Positions 34,673 to 43,402 of a stretch of DNA of 64,000 bases are shown piece after piece (positions within the stretch are counted from its first letter, which is position 1; each line of letters begins with the position of its first letter). Origin of the DNA: Streptomyces sp. CBMA291 (lineage in GTDB: Bacteria; Actinomycetota; Actinomycetes; Streptomycetales; Streptomycetaceae). The stretch is from positions 1 to 64,000 of the forward strand of contig NZ_MSJP01000098.1 in assembly GCF_014596525.1 (NCBI RefSeq), given 5' to 3'. Made by a program: the position numbers and the translations under genes. The notes beneath the pieces were generated by a model. That model saw only the letters and a list, made by a program, of their open reading frames with translations, was not told where the DNA came from and searched no databases.

Positions 34673-36100
34673 GTGAGCAGCACCGCGCAGGCGCCCCCGC
34701 CGTCGCCGGAAGGCCGGGCCGCCCACCCGGACCATCTCGGACATGTCATCTTCATCACGGCCTCCGCCGCCATGGGCGGTTTCCTCTTCGGCTACGACAG
34801 TTCCGTCATCAACGGCGCCGTCGAGGCGATCCGGAACCGGTACGACATCGGCTCGGCCACCCTCGCCCAGGTCATCGCCATCGCCCTGATCGGCTGCGCG
34901 ATCGGCGCGGCCACCGCGGGACGGATCGCCGACCGCATCGGCCGCATCCTCTGCATGCGGATCGCCTCCGGTCTCTTCGCCGTCAGCGCCGTCGGCTCGG
35001 CGCTGCCCTTCGCCCTCTGGGACCTGGCCTTCTGGCGTGTCATCGGCGGCTTCGCCATCGGCATGGCCTCCGTCATCGGCCCCGCGTACATCGCCGAGGT
35101 CGCCCCCGCCGCCTACCGGGGCAGGCTCGGCTCCTTCCAGCAGGCGGCCATCGTCATCGGCATCGCCATCTCCCAGCTGGTCAACTACGGCATCCTCCAA
35201 CTGGCCGACGGAGACCAGCGCGGCAAGATCGGCGGCCTGGAAGCCTGGCAGTGGATGCTCGGGGTGATGGTGGTGCCCGCGCTCCTCTACGGGCTGCTCT
35301 CCTTCGCCATCCCCGAGTCCCCGCGCTTCCTCATCTCGGTGGGGAAGACCGCACGGGCCAAGTCGGTCCTCGCCGAGGTCGAGGGCCAGGGCGTCGACCT
35401 CGACCAGCGGATCGCCGAGATCGACCGGGCCATGCGCAGCGAGCACAAGTCCACCTTCCGGGACCTGTTCGTCCCCGGCTCCCGCAGGCTGCTGCCCATC
35501 GTCTGGGTCGGCATCGGACTCTCGCTCTTCCAGCAGCTGGTCGGCATCAACGTGGCGTTCTACTACTCGGCGACGCTCTGGCAGTCCGTCGGCATCGACC
35601 CGTCGGGCTCGTTCTTCTACTCGTTCACCACGTCGATCATCAACATCGTCGGTACGGTGATCGCGATGGTCCTGGTCGACCGCGTCGGCCGCAAACCGCT
35701 GGCCCTCGTCGGCTCGGCGGGCATGGCGATCGCGCTCTCCTTCGAGGCGTGGGCCTTCTCCGCCGACCTCGTCGACGGCAAGCTCCCCACCACCGAGGCG
35801 GTCGTCGCCCTCGTCGCCGCCCATGTCTTCGTACTCTTCTTCGCCCTCTCCTGGGGCGTGGTGGTCTGGGTCTTCCTCGGCGAGATGTTCCCCAACCGGA
35901 TCCGCGCCGCCGCCCTCGGCGTCGCCGCCTCCGCCCAGTGGCTCGCCAACTGGGCCATCACCGCGAGCTTCCCCTCCCTCTCGGACTGGAACCTCTCCGG
36001 CACCTACATCATCTACGCGTGCTTCGCGGTCCTCTCGATCCCCTTCGTGCTCCGGTTCGTCAAGGAGACGAAGGGCAAGGCACTGGAGGAGATGGGCTGA
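34673..36100 (+). CDS. glcP: MFS sugar transporter, glucose permease GlcP type
   Basis: Twelve-TM sugar porter of 475 residues; the S. coelicolor protein in this position is the glucose permease GlcP1. Start GTG 34673 with AGGAG 7 nt upstream. Sugar-porter signatures: GGFLFGYDSSVING in TM1, the RGRLGS loop after TM4, PESPRFL, QQLVGINVAFYYS, DRVGRKPL, and the C-terminal VKETKGKALEE. It would act by proton symport at the cytoplasmic membrane. Glucose uptake in Streptomyces supports glucose kinase-dependent carbon repression. Substrate is inferred from synteny. Confidence 0.92.
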   Translation: MSSTAQAPPPSPEGRAAHPDHLGHVIFITASAAMGGFLFGYDSSVINGAVEAIRNRYDIGSATLAQVIAIALIGCAIGAATAGRIADRIGRILCMRIASGLFAVSAVGSALPFALWDLAFWRVIGGFAIGMASVIGPAYIAEVAPAAYRGRLGSFQQAAIVIGIAISQLVNYGILQLADGDQRGKIGGLEAWQWMLGVMVVPALLYGLLSFAIPESPRFLISVGKTARAKSVLAEVEGQGVDLDQRIAEIDRAMRSEHKSTFRDLFVPGSRRLLPIVWVGIGLSLFQQLVGINVAFYYSATLWQSVGIDPSGSFFYSFTTSIINIVGTVIAMVLVDRVGRKPLALVGSAGMAIALSFEAWAFSADLVDGKLPTTEAVVALVAAHVFVLFFALSWGVVVWVFLGEMFPNRIRAAALGVAASAQWLANWAITASFPSLSDWNLSGTYIIYACFAVLSIPFVLRFVKETKGKALEEMG

Positions 36101-36115
36101 CCCGGCTTCCAGGGG

Positions 36116-36183
36116 CCCGTACGGGAGAGCCAGTACGGGAGACCCAGTACGGGAAGTCCCGTATGGGAAGTCCCGTACGGGCT
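36116..36183. repeat. Tandem and inverted CCCGTACGGG-type repeats
   Basis: Between the convergent glcP and LLM-oxidoreductase genes, 12-16 nt units containing GTACGGGA recur about five times in both orientations. Since CCCGTACGGG is itself palindromic, the stretch can form several alternative hairpins. It may terminate both genes. Confidence 0.7.
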
Positions 36184-36218
36184 GCCCCGGCTCCCGGTTC
36201 CGGTGTCATCCGGTCCGG

Positions 36219-37187
36219 TCAGCCGAGCCGGGGCAGTACCTCCTCGCAGAACAGGCGCAGGCTCCGCCAGCCCTCCTCGACCGGGATCCCGCCGCACAGC
36301 GGATGCAGCACCGGGCTCTCCGGAGCGAGCGCCACGCACTCCCCGGGGGTCACGACCCGGTACACGCCCTCCGCCCGCAGCTCCGCCACCGTCGTCGCCG
36401 CCGACCGCACGGCCGAGCGGACGTCCTTCGACTGCCAGGAGGCGTAGGTCAGCGCCTCGTGCAGGAAGTGCTCCCCGTGCTCCGCCCAGGTCCGGTCGGG
36501 ATCCTCCGAGAGATGCAGCAGCGGGGTCTCGGCCGCGGGCATCATCGTCCAGCCCTCCGTGCCGTACTCCGCGCACCGCTCCCGGTAGTACGCGTCGAGG
36601 TCCGGCAGGTGCGCGCTGGGGAAGAACGGCAGTCCGAGCCTGGCCGCCCGCCGCGCCGCCGCCCGTGAGGACCCGCCGACCAGGAGCAGCGGGTGCGGCC
36701 GGGTGAAGGGGCGCGGGGTGACCCGTACGGTACGGCCCCGGTACGGGAACGGCTCCCCGGTCCAGGCGGCGAGCAGGGTTTCGAGCAGCTCGTCCTGGAG
36801 CGCGCCGCGCCGCCCCCAGGGGACCCCGTGCCGCTCGTACTCCTCCGGGCGGTAGCCGATTCCGGCCACCGTCACGAGCCGGCCGCCGCTCAGCAGGTCC
36901 AGGACCGCGATGTCCTCGGCGAGCCTCAGCGGGTCGTGGAGCGGGCCGATGACCGCCGAGACGGTGACGGAGATCCGCTCCGTCGCCCCGAGGACCGCGC
37001 CCGCGAAGGTGAAGGGGGAGGGGATCCAGTTGTTCCCGGTGCCGTGGTGCTCCTCGGTCTGCACGGTGCCGACCCCGTGCCCGTCGGCGTACGCGGCCAT
37101 GGCGAGGGCCGCCCGGTAGCGCCCGGAGAGGGAGGCGGGGGTCGCGCGGGGATCGACGAGGTTGAACCGTACGACGCCGAACGGCAT
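36219..37187 (-). CDS. LLM-class flavin-dependent oxidoreductase
   Basis: 322-residue TIM-barrel protein of the bacterial luciferase-like family, using FMN or coenzyme F420; substrate unknown. Start ATG complement 37187 (MPFGVVRFNLVDPR). Family features: EEHHGTGNNWIPSPF, the beta-strand RISVTVSAVIGPLHDPLRLAEDIAVLDLLSGGR and GIGYRPEEYERHGVPWGRR. A perfect inverted repeat (37228-37244) lies 41 nt upstream and looks like a TetR-type operator, although no such regulator is adjacent. The F420 biosynthesis gene cofC is elsewhere in this window. Confidence 0.9.
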   Translation of the reverse strand: MPFGVVRFNLVDPRATPASLSGRYRAALAMAAYADGHGVGTVQTEEHHGTGNNWIPSPFTFAGAVLGATERISVTVSAVIGPLHDPLRLAEDIAVLDLLSGGRLVTVAGIGYRPEEYERHGVPWGRRGALQDELLETLLAAWTGEPFPYRGRTVRVTPRPFTRPHPLLLVGGSSRAAARRAARLGLPFFPSAHLPDLDAYYRERCAEYGTEGWTMMPAAETPLLHLSEDPDRTWAEHGEHFLHEALTYASWQSKDVRSAVRSAATTVAELRAEGVYRVVTPGECVALAPESPVLHPLCGGIPVEEGWRSLRLFCEEVLPRLG

Positions 37188-37227
37188 GGGAGGCCCCCTT
37201 CGCGGGTGTGCGGAGGGGCGGAGGGTA

Positions 37228-37244
37228 TCTGACGATACGTCAGA
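37228..37244. promoter_or_regulatory. TetR-type inverted repeat upstream of LLM oxidoreductase
   Basis: TCTGACG (37228-37234), ATA, CGTCAGA (37238-37244), a perfect 7-3-7 palindrome in the ftsY-LLM divergent region, nearer the LLM gene. Form and size are typical of TetR-family operators. Regulator identity is unknown. Confidence 0.55.
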
Positions 37245-37366
37245 CGGGAAGGGTTCCGGACGGCGGACGGGACCCGCCCCGGGAGGGCGCGCCGCACGGG
37301 CGCGGGGGAGCCATCCGGGGCACACGCTCCGCTCCCGGCGCCTCCGTGGCCGATACTGGTCGGGTT

Positions 37367-38605
37367 ATGGAACTCATCCTTGCTGTAGTCATCGCTCTGG
37401 CCGTCGCGGTCGCCGTGACGAGCGGGCTCGTGATCAGCGGCCGCAAGAAGAAGCAGCTGCCGCCCGCCGAGCCGCCGTCCACCACGCCGACCATCACCGC
37501 TCCGCCCGCCGAACCGCACGTCGGCGAGGAGGCGGAGACACCGCGGGAGGAACCACGCCGCACGGTCGAGGAGGTCCCGCTCCCTGCCGAGGGCGCCGCC
37601 GAGACCCCGGCGGCCGTCGAGGACCCCGTCGTCGCGGAGCCCGCCGCTCCGGAGGCGGAGGCGCCCGGGATCGAGGTGCCCGAGCCCACCGCCGGCCGTC
37701 TCGTCCGGCTCCGGGCCCGCCTCGCCCGCTCCCAGAACTCGCTGGGCAAGGGGCTCCTCACGCTCCTGTCCCGCGAGCACCTCGACGAGGACACCTGGGA
37801 GGAGATCGAGGAGACCCTCCTCACCGCCGACGTCGGCGTCGCCCCCACCCAGGAACTCGTCGACCGGCTGCGCGAGCGGGTCAAGGTGCTCGGCACCCGC
37901 ACCCCGGCCGAACTGCGCGGACTGCTCCGTGAGGAACTGGTCGCCCTCCTCGGCGCCGACCTCGACCGCACGGTGAAGACCGACAGCCCGACGGACGTGC
38001 CCGGCGTGGTCATGGTCGTCGGCGTCAACGGCACCGGCAAGACCACCACCACCGGCAAGCTCGCCCGGGTCCTCGTCGCCGACGGCAAGTCCGTCGTCCT
38101 CGGCGCGGCCGACACCTTCCGCGCCGCCGCCGCCGACCAGCTCCAGACCTGGGGCGAGCGCGTCGGCGCCCGTACCGTCCGCGGTCCCGAGGGCGGCGAC
38201 CCCGCCTCGATCGCCTTCGACGCCGTCAAGGAGGGCATCGCCGAGGGCGTCGACGTCGTCCTCATCGACACCGCCGGACGGCTCCACACCAAGACCGGCC
38301 TCATGGACGAGCTGGGCAAGGTCAAGCGCGTCGTCGAGAAGCACGGCCCGCTCGACGAGATCCTGCTCGTCCTCGACGCGACCACCGGCCAGAACGGTCT
38401 GATCCAGGCCCGGGTCTTCGCCGAGGTCGTCGACATCACCGGCATCGTCCTGACCAAGCTCGACGGCACCGCCAAGGGCGGCATCGTCATCGCCGTCCAG
38501 CGCGAGCTGGGCGTCCCGGTCAAGCTGATCGGCCTGGGCGAGGGCCCGGACGACCTGGCTCCCTTCGAGCCCGGCGCCTTCGTCGACGCCCTGATCGGCG
38601 ACTGA
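37367..38605 (+). CDS. ftsY: Signal recognition particle receptor FtsY
   Basis: GTPase receptor that docks SRP-ribosome complexes at the membrane. 412 residues. A single N-terminal membrane segment (about 2-24, LILAVVIALAVAVAVTSGLV) is followed by an acidic Pro/Glu/Ala-rich A-domain (to about 105), as in other actinobacterial FtsY proteins. The NG domain follows with P-loop GVNGTGKTTTTGKLA, GAADTFRAAA, DTAGR and TKLDGTAKGG. Its partner Ffh is encoded at 46583-48136. A 17-bp stem terminator follows. Confidence 0.97.
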   Translation: MELILAVVIALAVAVAVTSGLVISGRKKKQLPPAEPPSTTPTITAPPAEPHVGEEAETPREEPRRTVEEVPLPAEGAAETPAAVEDPVVAEPAAPEAEAPGIEVPEPTAGRLVRLRARLARSQNSLGKGLLTLLSREHLDEDTWEEIEETLLTADVGVAPTQELVDRLRERVKVLGTRTPAELRGLLREELVALLGADLDRTVKTDSPTDVPGVVMVVGVNGTGKTTTTGKLARVLVADGKSVVLGAADTFRAAAADQLQTWGERVGARTVRGPEGGDPASIAFDAVKEGIAEGVDVVLIDTAGRLHTKTGLMDELGKVKRVVEKHGPLDEILLVLDATTGQNGLIQARVFAEVVDITGIVLTKLDGTAKGGIVIAVQRELGVPVKLIGLGEGPDDLAPFEPGAFVDALIGD

Positions 38606-38621
38606 CACCCCGCACGACCCA

Positions 38622-38660
38622 CGGAAGGGCCCTCGCCGACCGACGGCGAGGGCCCTTCCG
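38622..38660 (+). terminator. Terminator after ftsY
   Basis: Perfect 17-bp stem, 38622-38638 with 38644-38660 (CGGAAGGGCCC...GGGCCCTTCCG), 5-nt loop. Directly after it come degenerate GTACCCG / GTATGCCCG repeats up to about 38715. Confidence 0.9.
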
Positions 38661-38749
38661 TATGCCCGTATGCCCGTGTACCCGCGTACCCGTATATCTG
38701 TGTACCCGCGTATCCCCGGGCCTTCCGCGTCCGCCCGGGGCTTCGCGGG

Positions 38750-39400
38750 TCAGAAGCGCGTGCGGTGGCAGATGTACGCCAGGGTGCCGAGCAGCAGCCG
38801 CGCCTGCGGCGGCGCCCCCGCCGTGTCGAGCGTCGGCGCCCGCAGCCAGTGCACCGGGCCGAGCCCGCCGAGGTCCGACGGGGGAGCGGTGATGTGGCTG
38901 CCCGGCCCCAGACAGTGCAGATCCAGATCCGCGTCGTCCCAGCCCATCCGGTACAGCAGCCGGGGCAGCTCGGCCGCCGCGCCCGGGGCCACGAAGAACC
39001 GCGCCCGCCCGGTCGGCGTCGCGCACACCGGGCCGAGCGGCAGCCCCATCCGCTCCAGGCGCACCAGCGCCCGCCGCCCCGCCGCCTCCGCGACCTCGAT
39101 CACGTCGAAGGAGTCGCCCACCGGAAGCATCATGGCCGCGCCCGGGAACTCCGACCAGGCCTTCGCCGCGTCGTCGGGACCCGCGCCCGCCGGGACCGGC
39201 CGCGCGTAGGAGAGCGGATGCGCGCCCGGGGCCGTACAGGCGAGGTCGCCGCAGGAGCAGCGGCCGGAGACGGCCCGCGCGCCGGGCACCACGGCCCAGC
39301 CCCACAGCCCCGTGTACTCCGCCACCGCCGTGCACTCCGTGGTGCGTACGCGGCGGCGTGTGCCGGACCGCATCTCACGCATGCCGATCGTGAAACCCAT
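38750..39400 (-). CDS. Primase-polymerase (prim-pol) N-terminal-like protein
   Basis: 216 residues from ATG complement 39400 with GGAGGGG 3 nt upstream. It resembles the bifunctional DNA primase/polymerase N-terminal domain: YTGLWGWAVVPGARAVSG, the zinc-like CSCGDLACTAPGAHPL, then GPGSHITAPPSDLGGLGPVHW. No helicase or C-terminal part is present. The position where active prim-pols have an acidic D-h-D pair reads FDVIEV, so catalytic competence is doubtful. Conserved beside nsdA in Streptomyces; actual role unknown. Confidence 0.82.
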   Translation of the reverse strand: MGFTIGMREMRSGTRRRVRTTECTAVAEYTGLWGWAVVPGARAVSGRCSCGDLACTAPGAHPLSYARPVPAGAGPDDAAKAWSEFPGAAMMLPVGDSFDVIEVAEAAGRRALVRLERMGLPLGPVCATPTGRARFFVAPGAAAELPRLLYRMGWDDADLDLHCLGPGSHITAPPSDLGGLGPVHWLRAPTLDTAGAPPQARLLLGTLAYICHRTRF

Positions 39401-39828
39401 GTCCCCTCCAACGGGTCGAGCGGGCCGGTGGTTACGACCCGGAGTGCCATCGGCACTCTTCGTCACGTTCCGTCACGGAAACCCGGCGCATGGTCGTGCG
39501 AAAGGTGGTGCGGGCCGGGGTACGCGCCTCTCTGCGTATCCGTGCGCCGCCCCCGGTTCGTCGCATGTCAAGTGAATCGCGTTCCAGGCGTGGCGAGTTC
39601 ATTCGAAGGGGTGGCGAATGGTGGCGTTTCTTGAATCGCCCTCGTAGAGGGGCGATCTTAGGATTACCTTCGGTACGCGAACCCTCGGGGCGATTGCGCG
39701 CGTGGGTATGCCGGAGGCAAGCCGGTTCCCAGTTCGAAGGGGCGCGAACGCCGGACGGGAGGCGCGCGACACGGCATGCTGACAAGGGTTCGCAATCAAC
39801 AGGCGATCAGGTGGATGGGGGCGTTCCA
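39401..39828. other. Divergent promoter region of prim-pol-like gene and nsdA
   Basis: 428 bp with no supported gene. It contains three GTGGCG-type repeats at about 39591-39627 and an imperfect hairpin ATCGCCCTC / GAGGGGCGAT (39635-39656). It is more AT-rich than the flanking genes. The nsdA promoter must lie here; I could not fix it. Confidence 0.45.
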
Positions 39829-41298
39829 GTGGGCGGCAGCGGCGCAGACGGTACGATCGCCGGCAAGCGCCCGAACGAGCCGCTCGGCTCGTGGTTCGTG
39901 CGCAGCGGATGGTCCAAGGGCGAACTGGCGCGGCAGGTGAACCGCAGGGCCCGCCAGATGGGCGCCCACCACATCTCCACCGACACCTCCCGCGTACGCC
40001 GCTGGCTCGACGGCGAACAGCCCCGCGAACCCATCCCGCGCATCCTCTCCGAGCTGTTCTCCGAGCGTTTCGGCTCCGTCGTCGCCGTCGAGGACCTCGG
40101 ACTGCGCACCGCACACCAGTCGCCCTCCGTCTCCGGAGTCGACCTGCCCTGGGCCGGACCCCAGACCGTCGCCCTGCTCAGCGACTTCTCCCGCAGCGAC
40201 CTCATGCTCGCCCGCCGGGGCTTCCTCGGCTCCTCCCTCTCGCTCGCCGCCGGGCCCTCCCTCATCGAACCGATGCAGCGCTGGCTCGTCCCCACCCCCG
40301 TCGCCGAGACCGAGCGCCCCGTCCTCGACGCCCGCCGCCCCAACCGGATCTCGGAGATCGAACTCGACCTCCTGGAGTCCACCACCGCCATGTTCCGCAA
40401 GTGGGACGCCCAGTGCGGCGGCGGACTGCGCCGCAAGGCCGTCGTCGGACAGCTCCACGAGGTCACCGACCTCCTCCAGGAGCCCCAGCCCCCCGCCACC
40501 GCCCAACGGCTCTTCACCTGCGCCGCCGAACTCGCCGAACTCGCCGGCTGGATGAGCTACGACGTGGGCCTCCAGCCCACCGCGCAGAAGTACTTCGTGC
40601 TCGCCCTGCACGCCGCCAAGGAAGCGGGCGACAAGCCCCTCGGCTCGTACATCCTGTCCTCGATGAGCCGCCAGATGATCCACCTCGGCAGGCCCGACGA
40701 CGCCCTCGAACTCATCCACCTCGCCCAGTACGGCAGCCGGGACTGCGCCACCCCCCGCACCCAGGCCATGCTGTACGCGATGGAGGCCCGCGCCTACGCC
40801 AACATGGGCCAGCCCGCCAAGTGCAAGCGGGCCGTGCGGATGGCCGAGGACACCTTCTCCGACATCGGACTCGACGGCGAACCCGAGCCCGACTGGATCG
40901 GTTTCTTCTCCGAAGCCGAACTCCACGGCGAGAACTCGCACTCCTACCGCGACCTCGCCTATGTCGCCGGACGCTCCCCGACCTACGCCTCCCTCGCCGA
41001 ACCCCTCATGGAGCGGGCCGTCGCCCTCTTCGAGAAGGACGCCGACCACCAGAGGTCCTACGCCCTCAACCTCATCGGCATGGCCACCGTCCACCTCCTC
41101 AAGCGCGAGCCGGAACAATCCGTCGCCCTCGCAGGGAAGGCCCTCGGAGTCGCCGGCGGCATCCGCTCGGAACGCGTCAACACCCGGCTCCGCAAGACCG
41201 TCGACTACGCGGCCCGCAACTACAGCGACATCGCCGAGGTCGTCCAGCTCACCGACCGGCTCACCGAACTCCTGCCGGAGTGCGCCGAAGCCGTCTGA
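39829..41298 (+). CDS. nsdA: Negative regulator of sporulation and antibiotic production NsdA
   Basis: 489-residue Streptomyces regulator; in S. coelicolor its loss increases actinorhodin and sporulation. An N-terminal HTH-like region (about 15-75, SWFVRSGWSKGELARQVNRR and STDTSRVRRWLDGEQPREP) is followed by helical TPR-like repeats to the C-terminus (LFTCAAELAELAGWMSYDVG, AMLYAMEARAYANMGQPAKC, RSYALNLIGMATVHLLKREP). Start chosen at GTG 39829, matching the expected GGSGADG-type N-terminus; an in-frame GTG at 39811 is possible. Monocistronic. Confidence 0.93.
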   Translation: MGGSGADGTIAGKRPNEPLGSWFVRSGWSKGELARQVNRRARQMGAHHISTDTSRVRRWLDGEQPREPIPRILSELFSERFGSVVAVEDLGLRTAHQSPSVSGVDLPWAGPQTVALLSDFSRSDLMLARRGFLGSSLSLAAGPSLIEPMQRWLVPTPVAETERPVLDARRPNRISEIELDLLESTTAMFRKWDAQCGGGLRRKAVVGQLHEVTDLLQEPQPPATAQRLFTCAAELAELAGWMSYDVGLQPTAQKYFVLALHAAKEAGDKPLGSYILSSMSRQMIHLGRPDDALELIHLAQYGSRDCATPRTQAMLYAMEARAYANMGQPAKCKRAVRMAEDTFSDIGLDGEPEPDWIGFFSEAELHGENSHSYRDLAYVAGRSPTYASLAEPLMERAVALFEKDADHQRSYALNLIGMATVHLLKREPEQSVALAGKALGVAGGIRSERVNTRLRKTVDYAARNYSDIAEVVQLTDRLTELLPECAEAV

Positions 41299-41708
41299 CC
41301 CCACCGGTCCCACCGGCCCCGCCCCCCAGACCCCGGCCGCGCCGGACGTCCCGTACTGCCCGACTCGGCTCCCCCGCCGCCAGGACACACGGACGCCGGC
41401 GCGGCCGGTTCCCTTTTCCCGCAGGCCCCGCAGGCCCCGCAGGCCCCGCGGTTCCCTCAGCTCCCATGGCTTCCGCTGCTCCCGCTGCTTCCGGGCGTCT
41501 GCCGGAGGACGCCGGGGGCCCGCGACCCGCCCGCTTCCCGGGGCGTTCACCACCGCGTAACACGCTCCACGCCTTCGTCACCGCTCCGAAACACCGTGCG
41601 GCATCGACGGAAACCGCGCTCCGTCAACCTCTGGCACATAACCGGCCACCCCCACGGCCGGAAGCCGCCGCCGGACCGCCCCGGCCGCACGACGACGAGG
41701 AGACGCCG
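41299..41708. other. Intergenic region nsdA-amtB
   Basis: 410 bp. No gene supported. Contains three tandem copies of GCAGGCCCC at about 41430-41456 and, 95-132 nt before amtB, a complete GlnR-type operator (listed separately). Confidence 0.6.
41577..41614 (+). promoter_or_regulatory. GlnR operator upstream of amtB
   Basis: Four 5-nt half sites at the GlnR spacing: GTCAC (41577-41581), GAAAC (41588-41592), CGGCA (41599-41603, degenerate) and GAAAC (41610-41614), each separated by exactly 6 nt. This matches the a1-b1-a2-b2 arrangement known for Streptomyces GlnR at amtB, which is activated under nitrogen limitation. Confidence 0.85.
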
Positions 41709-43067
41709 ATGGCCCCAGCCCTCACGGCCCTGGCCTCGGAAGCCCCCGGGCTGTCCGCCGCCAACACCGGGTTCATGCTCATCTGCTCCGCCCTGGTCAT
41801 GCTGATGACCCCGGCGCTCGCCTTCTTCTACGGAGGCATGGTCCGCGTCAAATCCACCCTCAACATGCTGATGATGAGCTTCATCAGCCTCGGGATCGTC
41901 ACGGTCCTCTGGGTCCTCTACGGCTTCAGCGTGGCCTTCGGCACCGACGCGGGCTCCCTCGTCGGCTGGTCCTCCGACTACCTCGGACTCGGCGGCATCG
42001 GCGTCACCGAACTCTGGGGCGGCTCCACGATCCCCGTATACGTCTTCGCCGTCTTCCAGCTGATGTTCGCGGTCCTCACCCCCGCCCTCATCAGCGGCGC
42101 CCTCGCCGACCGCGTCAAGTTCACCGCCTGGGCCCTCTTCGTCGCCCTCTGGGCCACCCTCGTCTACTTCCCCGTCGCCCACTGGGTCTGGGGCGAAGGC
42201 GGCTGGCTCTTCGAACTCGGCGTCATCGACTTCGCGGGCGGCACCGCCGTCCACATCAACGCGGGAGCCGCCGCCCTCGGCGTCATCCTCGTCATCGGCA
42301 AGCGCGTCGGATTCGGGAAGGACCCGATGCGCCCGCACAGCCTCCCCCTCGTCATGCTCGGCGCCGGACTCCTCTGGTTCGGCTGGTTCGGCTTCAACGC
42401 GGGCTCCTGGCTCGGCAACGACGACGGCGTCGGCGCCGTCATGTTCGTCAACACCCAGGTCGCCACCGCCGCCGCCATGCTCGCCTGGCTCGCCTACGAG
42501 AAGCTCCGCCACGGCGCCTTCACCACCCTCGGCGCCGCCTCCGGAGCCGTCGCCGGACTCGTCGCCATCACCCCGTCCGGCGGCGCCGTCAGCCCCCTCG
42601 GCGCACTCGCCGTCGGCGCCGTCGCCGGACTCGTCTGCGCCCTGACCGTGAGCCTCAAGTACCGCTTCGGCTACGACGACTCCCTCGACGTCATCGGCGT
42701 CCACCTCGTCGGCGGCATCCTCGGCTCCCTCCTCGTCGGGCTCTTCGCCACCGGCGGCGTCCAGTCCGAAGCCAAGGGCCTCTTCTACGGCGGCGGCTTC
42801 GAACAGCTCGGCAAGCAGGCCATCGGCGTCCTCGCGGTCCTCGTCTACTCCCTGACCGTCTCCGCCCTCCTCGCCCTCGCCCTCGACAGGACGATGGGCA
42901 TGCGGGTCTCCGAGGACGACGAGATCTCCGGCATCGACCGGACCGAACACGCCGAGACCGCCTACGACTTCAGCGGCGCGGGCGGCGGTACCACCGGACG
43001 CGCCTCGGCCCACGCCCCCGCCCTCGGTCTCTCCCTCCCGAACTCGCACAAGAAGGTGGACGCGTGA
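41709..43067 (+). CDS. amtB: Ammonium transporter
   Basis: Trimeric ammonium channel of 452 residues. Eleven hydrophobic segments run from about residue 15 to 400. Hallmarks: GGMVRVKSTLNMLMMS, FAGGTAVHINAGAAAL (pore and first channel histidine region), WFGWFGFNAGSWL, and GVHLVGGILGSLLVG (second pore histidine). The C-terminal tail is longer than usual and Gly/Ser/Ala-rich. ATG 41709 with GAGGAGA 6 nt upstream. Overlaps glnK by 4 nt. Expected to be induced by GlnR through the upstream box. Confidence 0.96.
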   Translation: MAPALTALASEAPGLSAANTGFMLICSALVMLMTPALAFFYGGMVRVKSTLNMLMMSFISLGIVTVLWVLYGFSVAFGTDAGSLVGWSSDYLGLGGIGVTELWGGSTIPVYVFAVFQLMFAVLTPALISGALADRVKFTAWALFVALWATLVYFPVAHWVWGEGGWLFELGVIDFAGGTAVHINAGAAALGVILVIGKRVGFGKDPMRPHSLPLVMLGAGLLWFGWFGFNAGSWLGNDDGVGAVMFVNTQVATAAAMLAWLAYEKLRHGAFTTLGAASGAVAGLVAITPSGGAVSPLGALAVGAVAGLVCALTVSLKYRFGYDDSLDVIGVHLVGGILGSLLVGLFATGGVQSEAKGLFYGGGFEQLGKQAIGVLAVLVYSLTVSALLALALDRTMGMRVSEDDEISGIDRTEHAETAYDFSGAGGGTTGRASAHAPALGLSLPNSHKKVDA

Positions 43068-43402
43068 AGCTCGTCACCGCCGTCGTGAAGCCGCACCGAC
43101 TCGACGCGATCAAGGAGGCCCTCCAGGCCTTCGGCGTCCACGGCCTCACCGTCACCGAGGCCAGCGGATACGGACGCCAGCGCGGCCACACCGAGGTCTA
43201 CCGGGGCGCCGAGTACACCGTCGACCTGGTCCCCAAGGTCCGCGTCGAGATCCTCGTCGAGGACGAGGACGCCGAACAGCTCATCGACGTCGTCGTCCAG
43301 GCCGCCAGAACCGGCAAGATCGGCGACGGCAAGGTCTGGAGCGTCCCGGTCGAGACGGCGGTACGGGTCCGCACGGGGGAGCGGGGACCGGACGCGATCT
43401 GA
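43064..43402 (+). CDS. glnK: Nitrogen regulatory protein PII
   Basis: 112-residue trimeric PII signal protein that blocks AmtB and senses 2-oxoglutarate and ATP/ADP. The T-loop carries Y51 (EVYRGAEY), modified by adenylylation by GlnD in Streptomyces. The B-loop TGKIGDGKVW and C-loop are present. GTG start overlaps the amtB stop (GTGA), the standard coupling. Confidence 0.97.
   Translation: MKLVTAVVKPHRLDAIKEALQAFGVHGLTVTEASGYGRQRGHTEVYRGAEYTVDLVPKVRVEILVEDEDAEQLIDVVVQAARTGKIGDGKVWSVPVETAVRVRTGERGPDAI

Noticed and set aside
39490..39828. N-terminal extension of nsdA by over 100 codons
   Set aside because: The upstream part has unbiased third positions and no domain; the characteristic N-terminus begins near GTG 39829.
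41547..43049. A 500-codon acidic frame opposite amtB
   Set aside because: Shadow of amtB; composition (E, D, G, A) is the reverse complement of Leu/Val/Ala codons.
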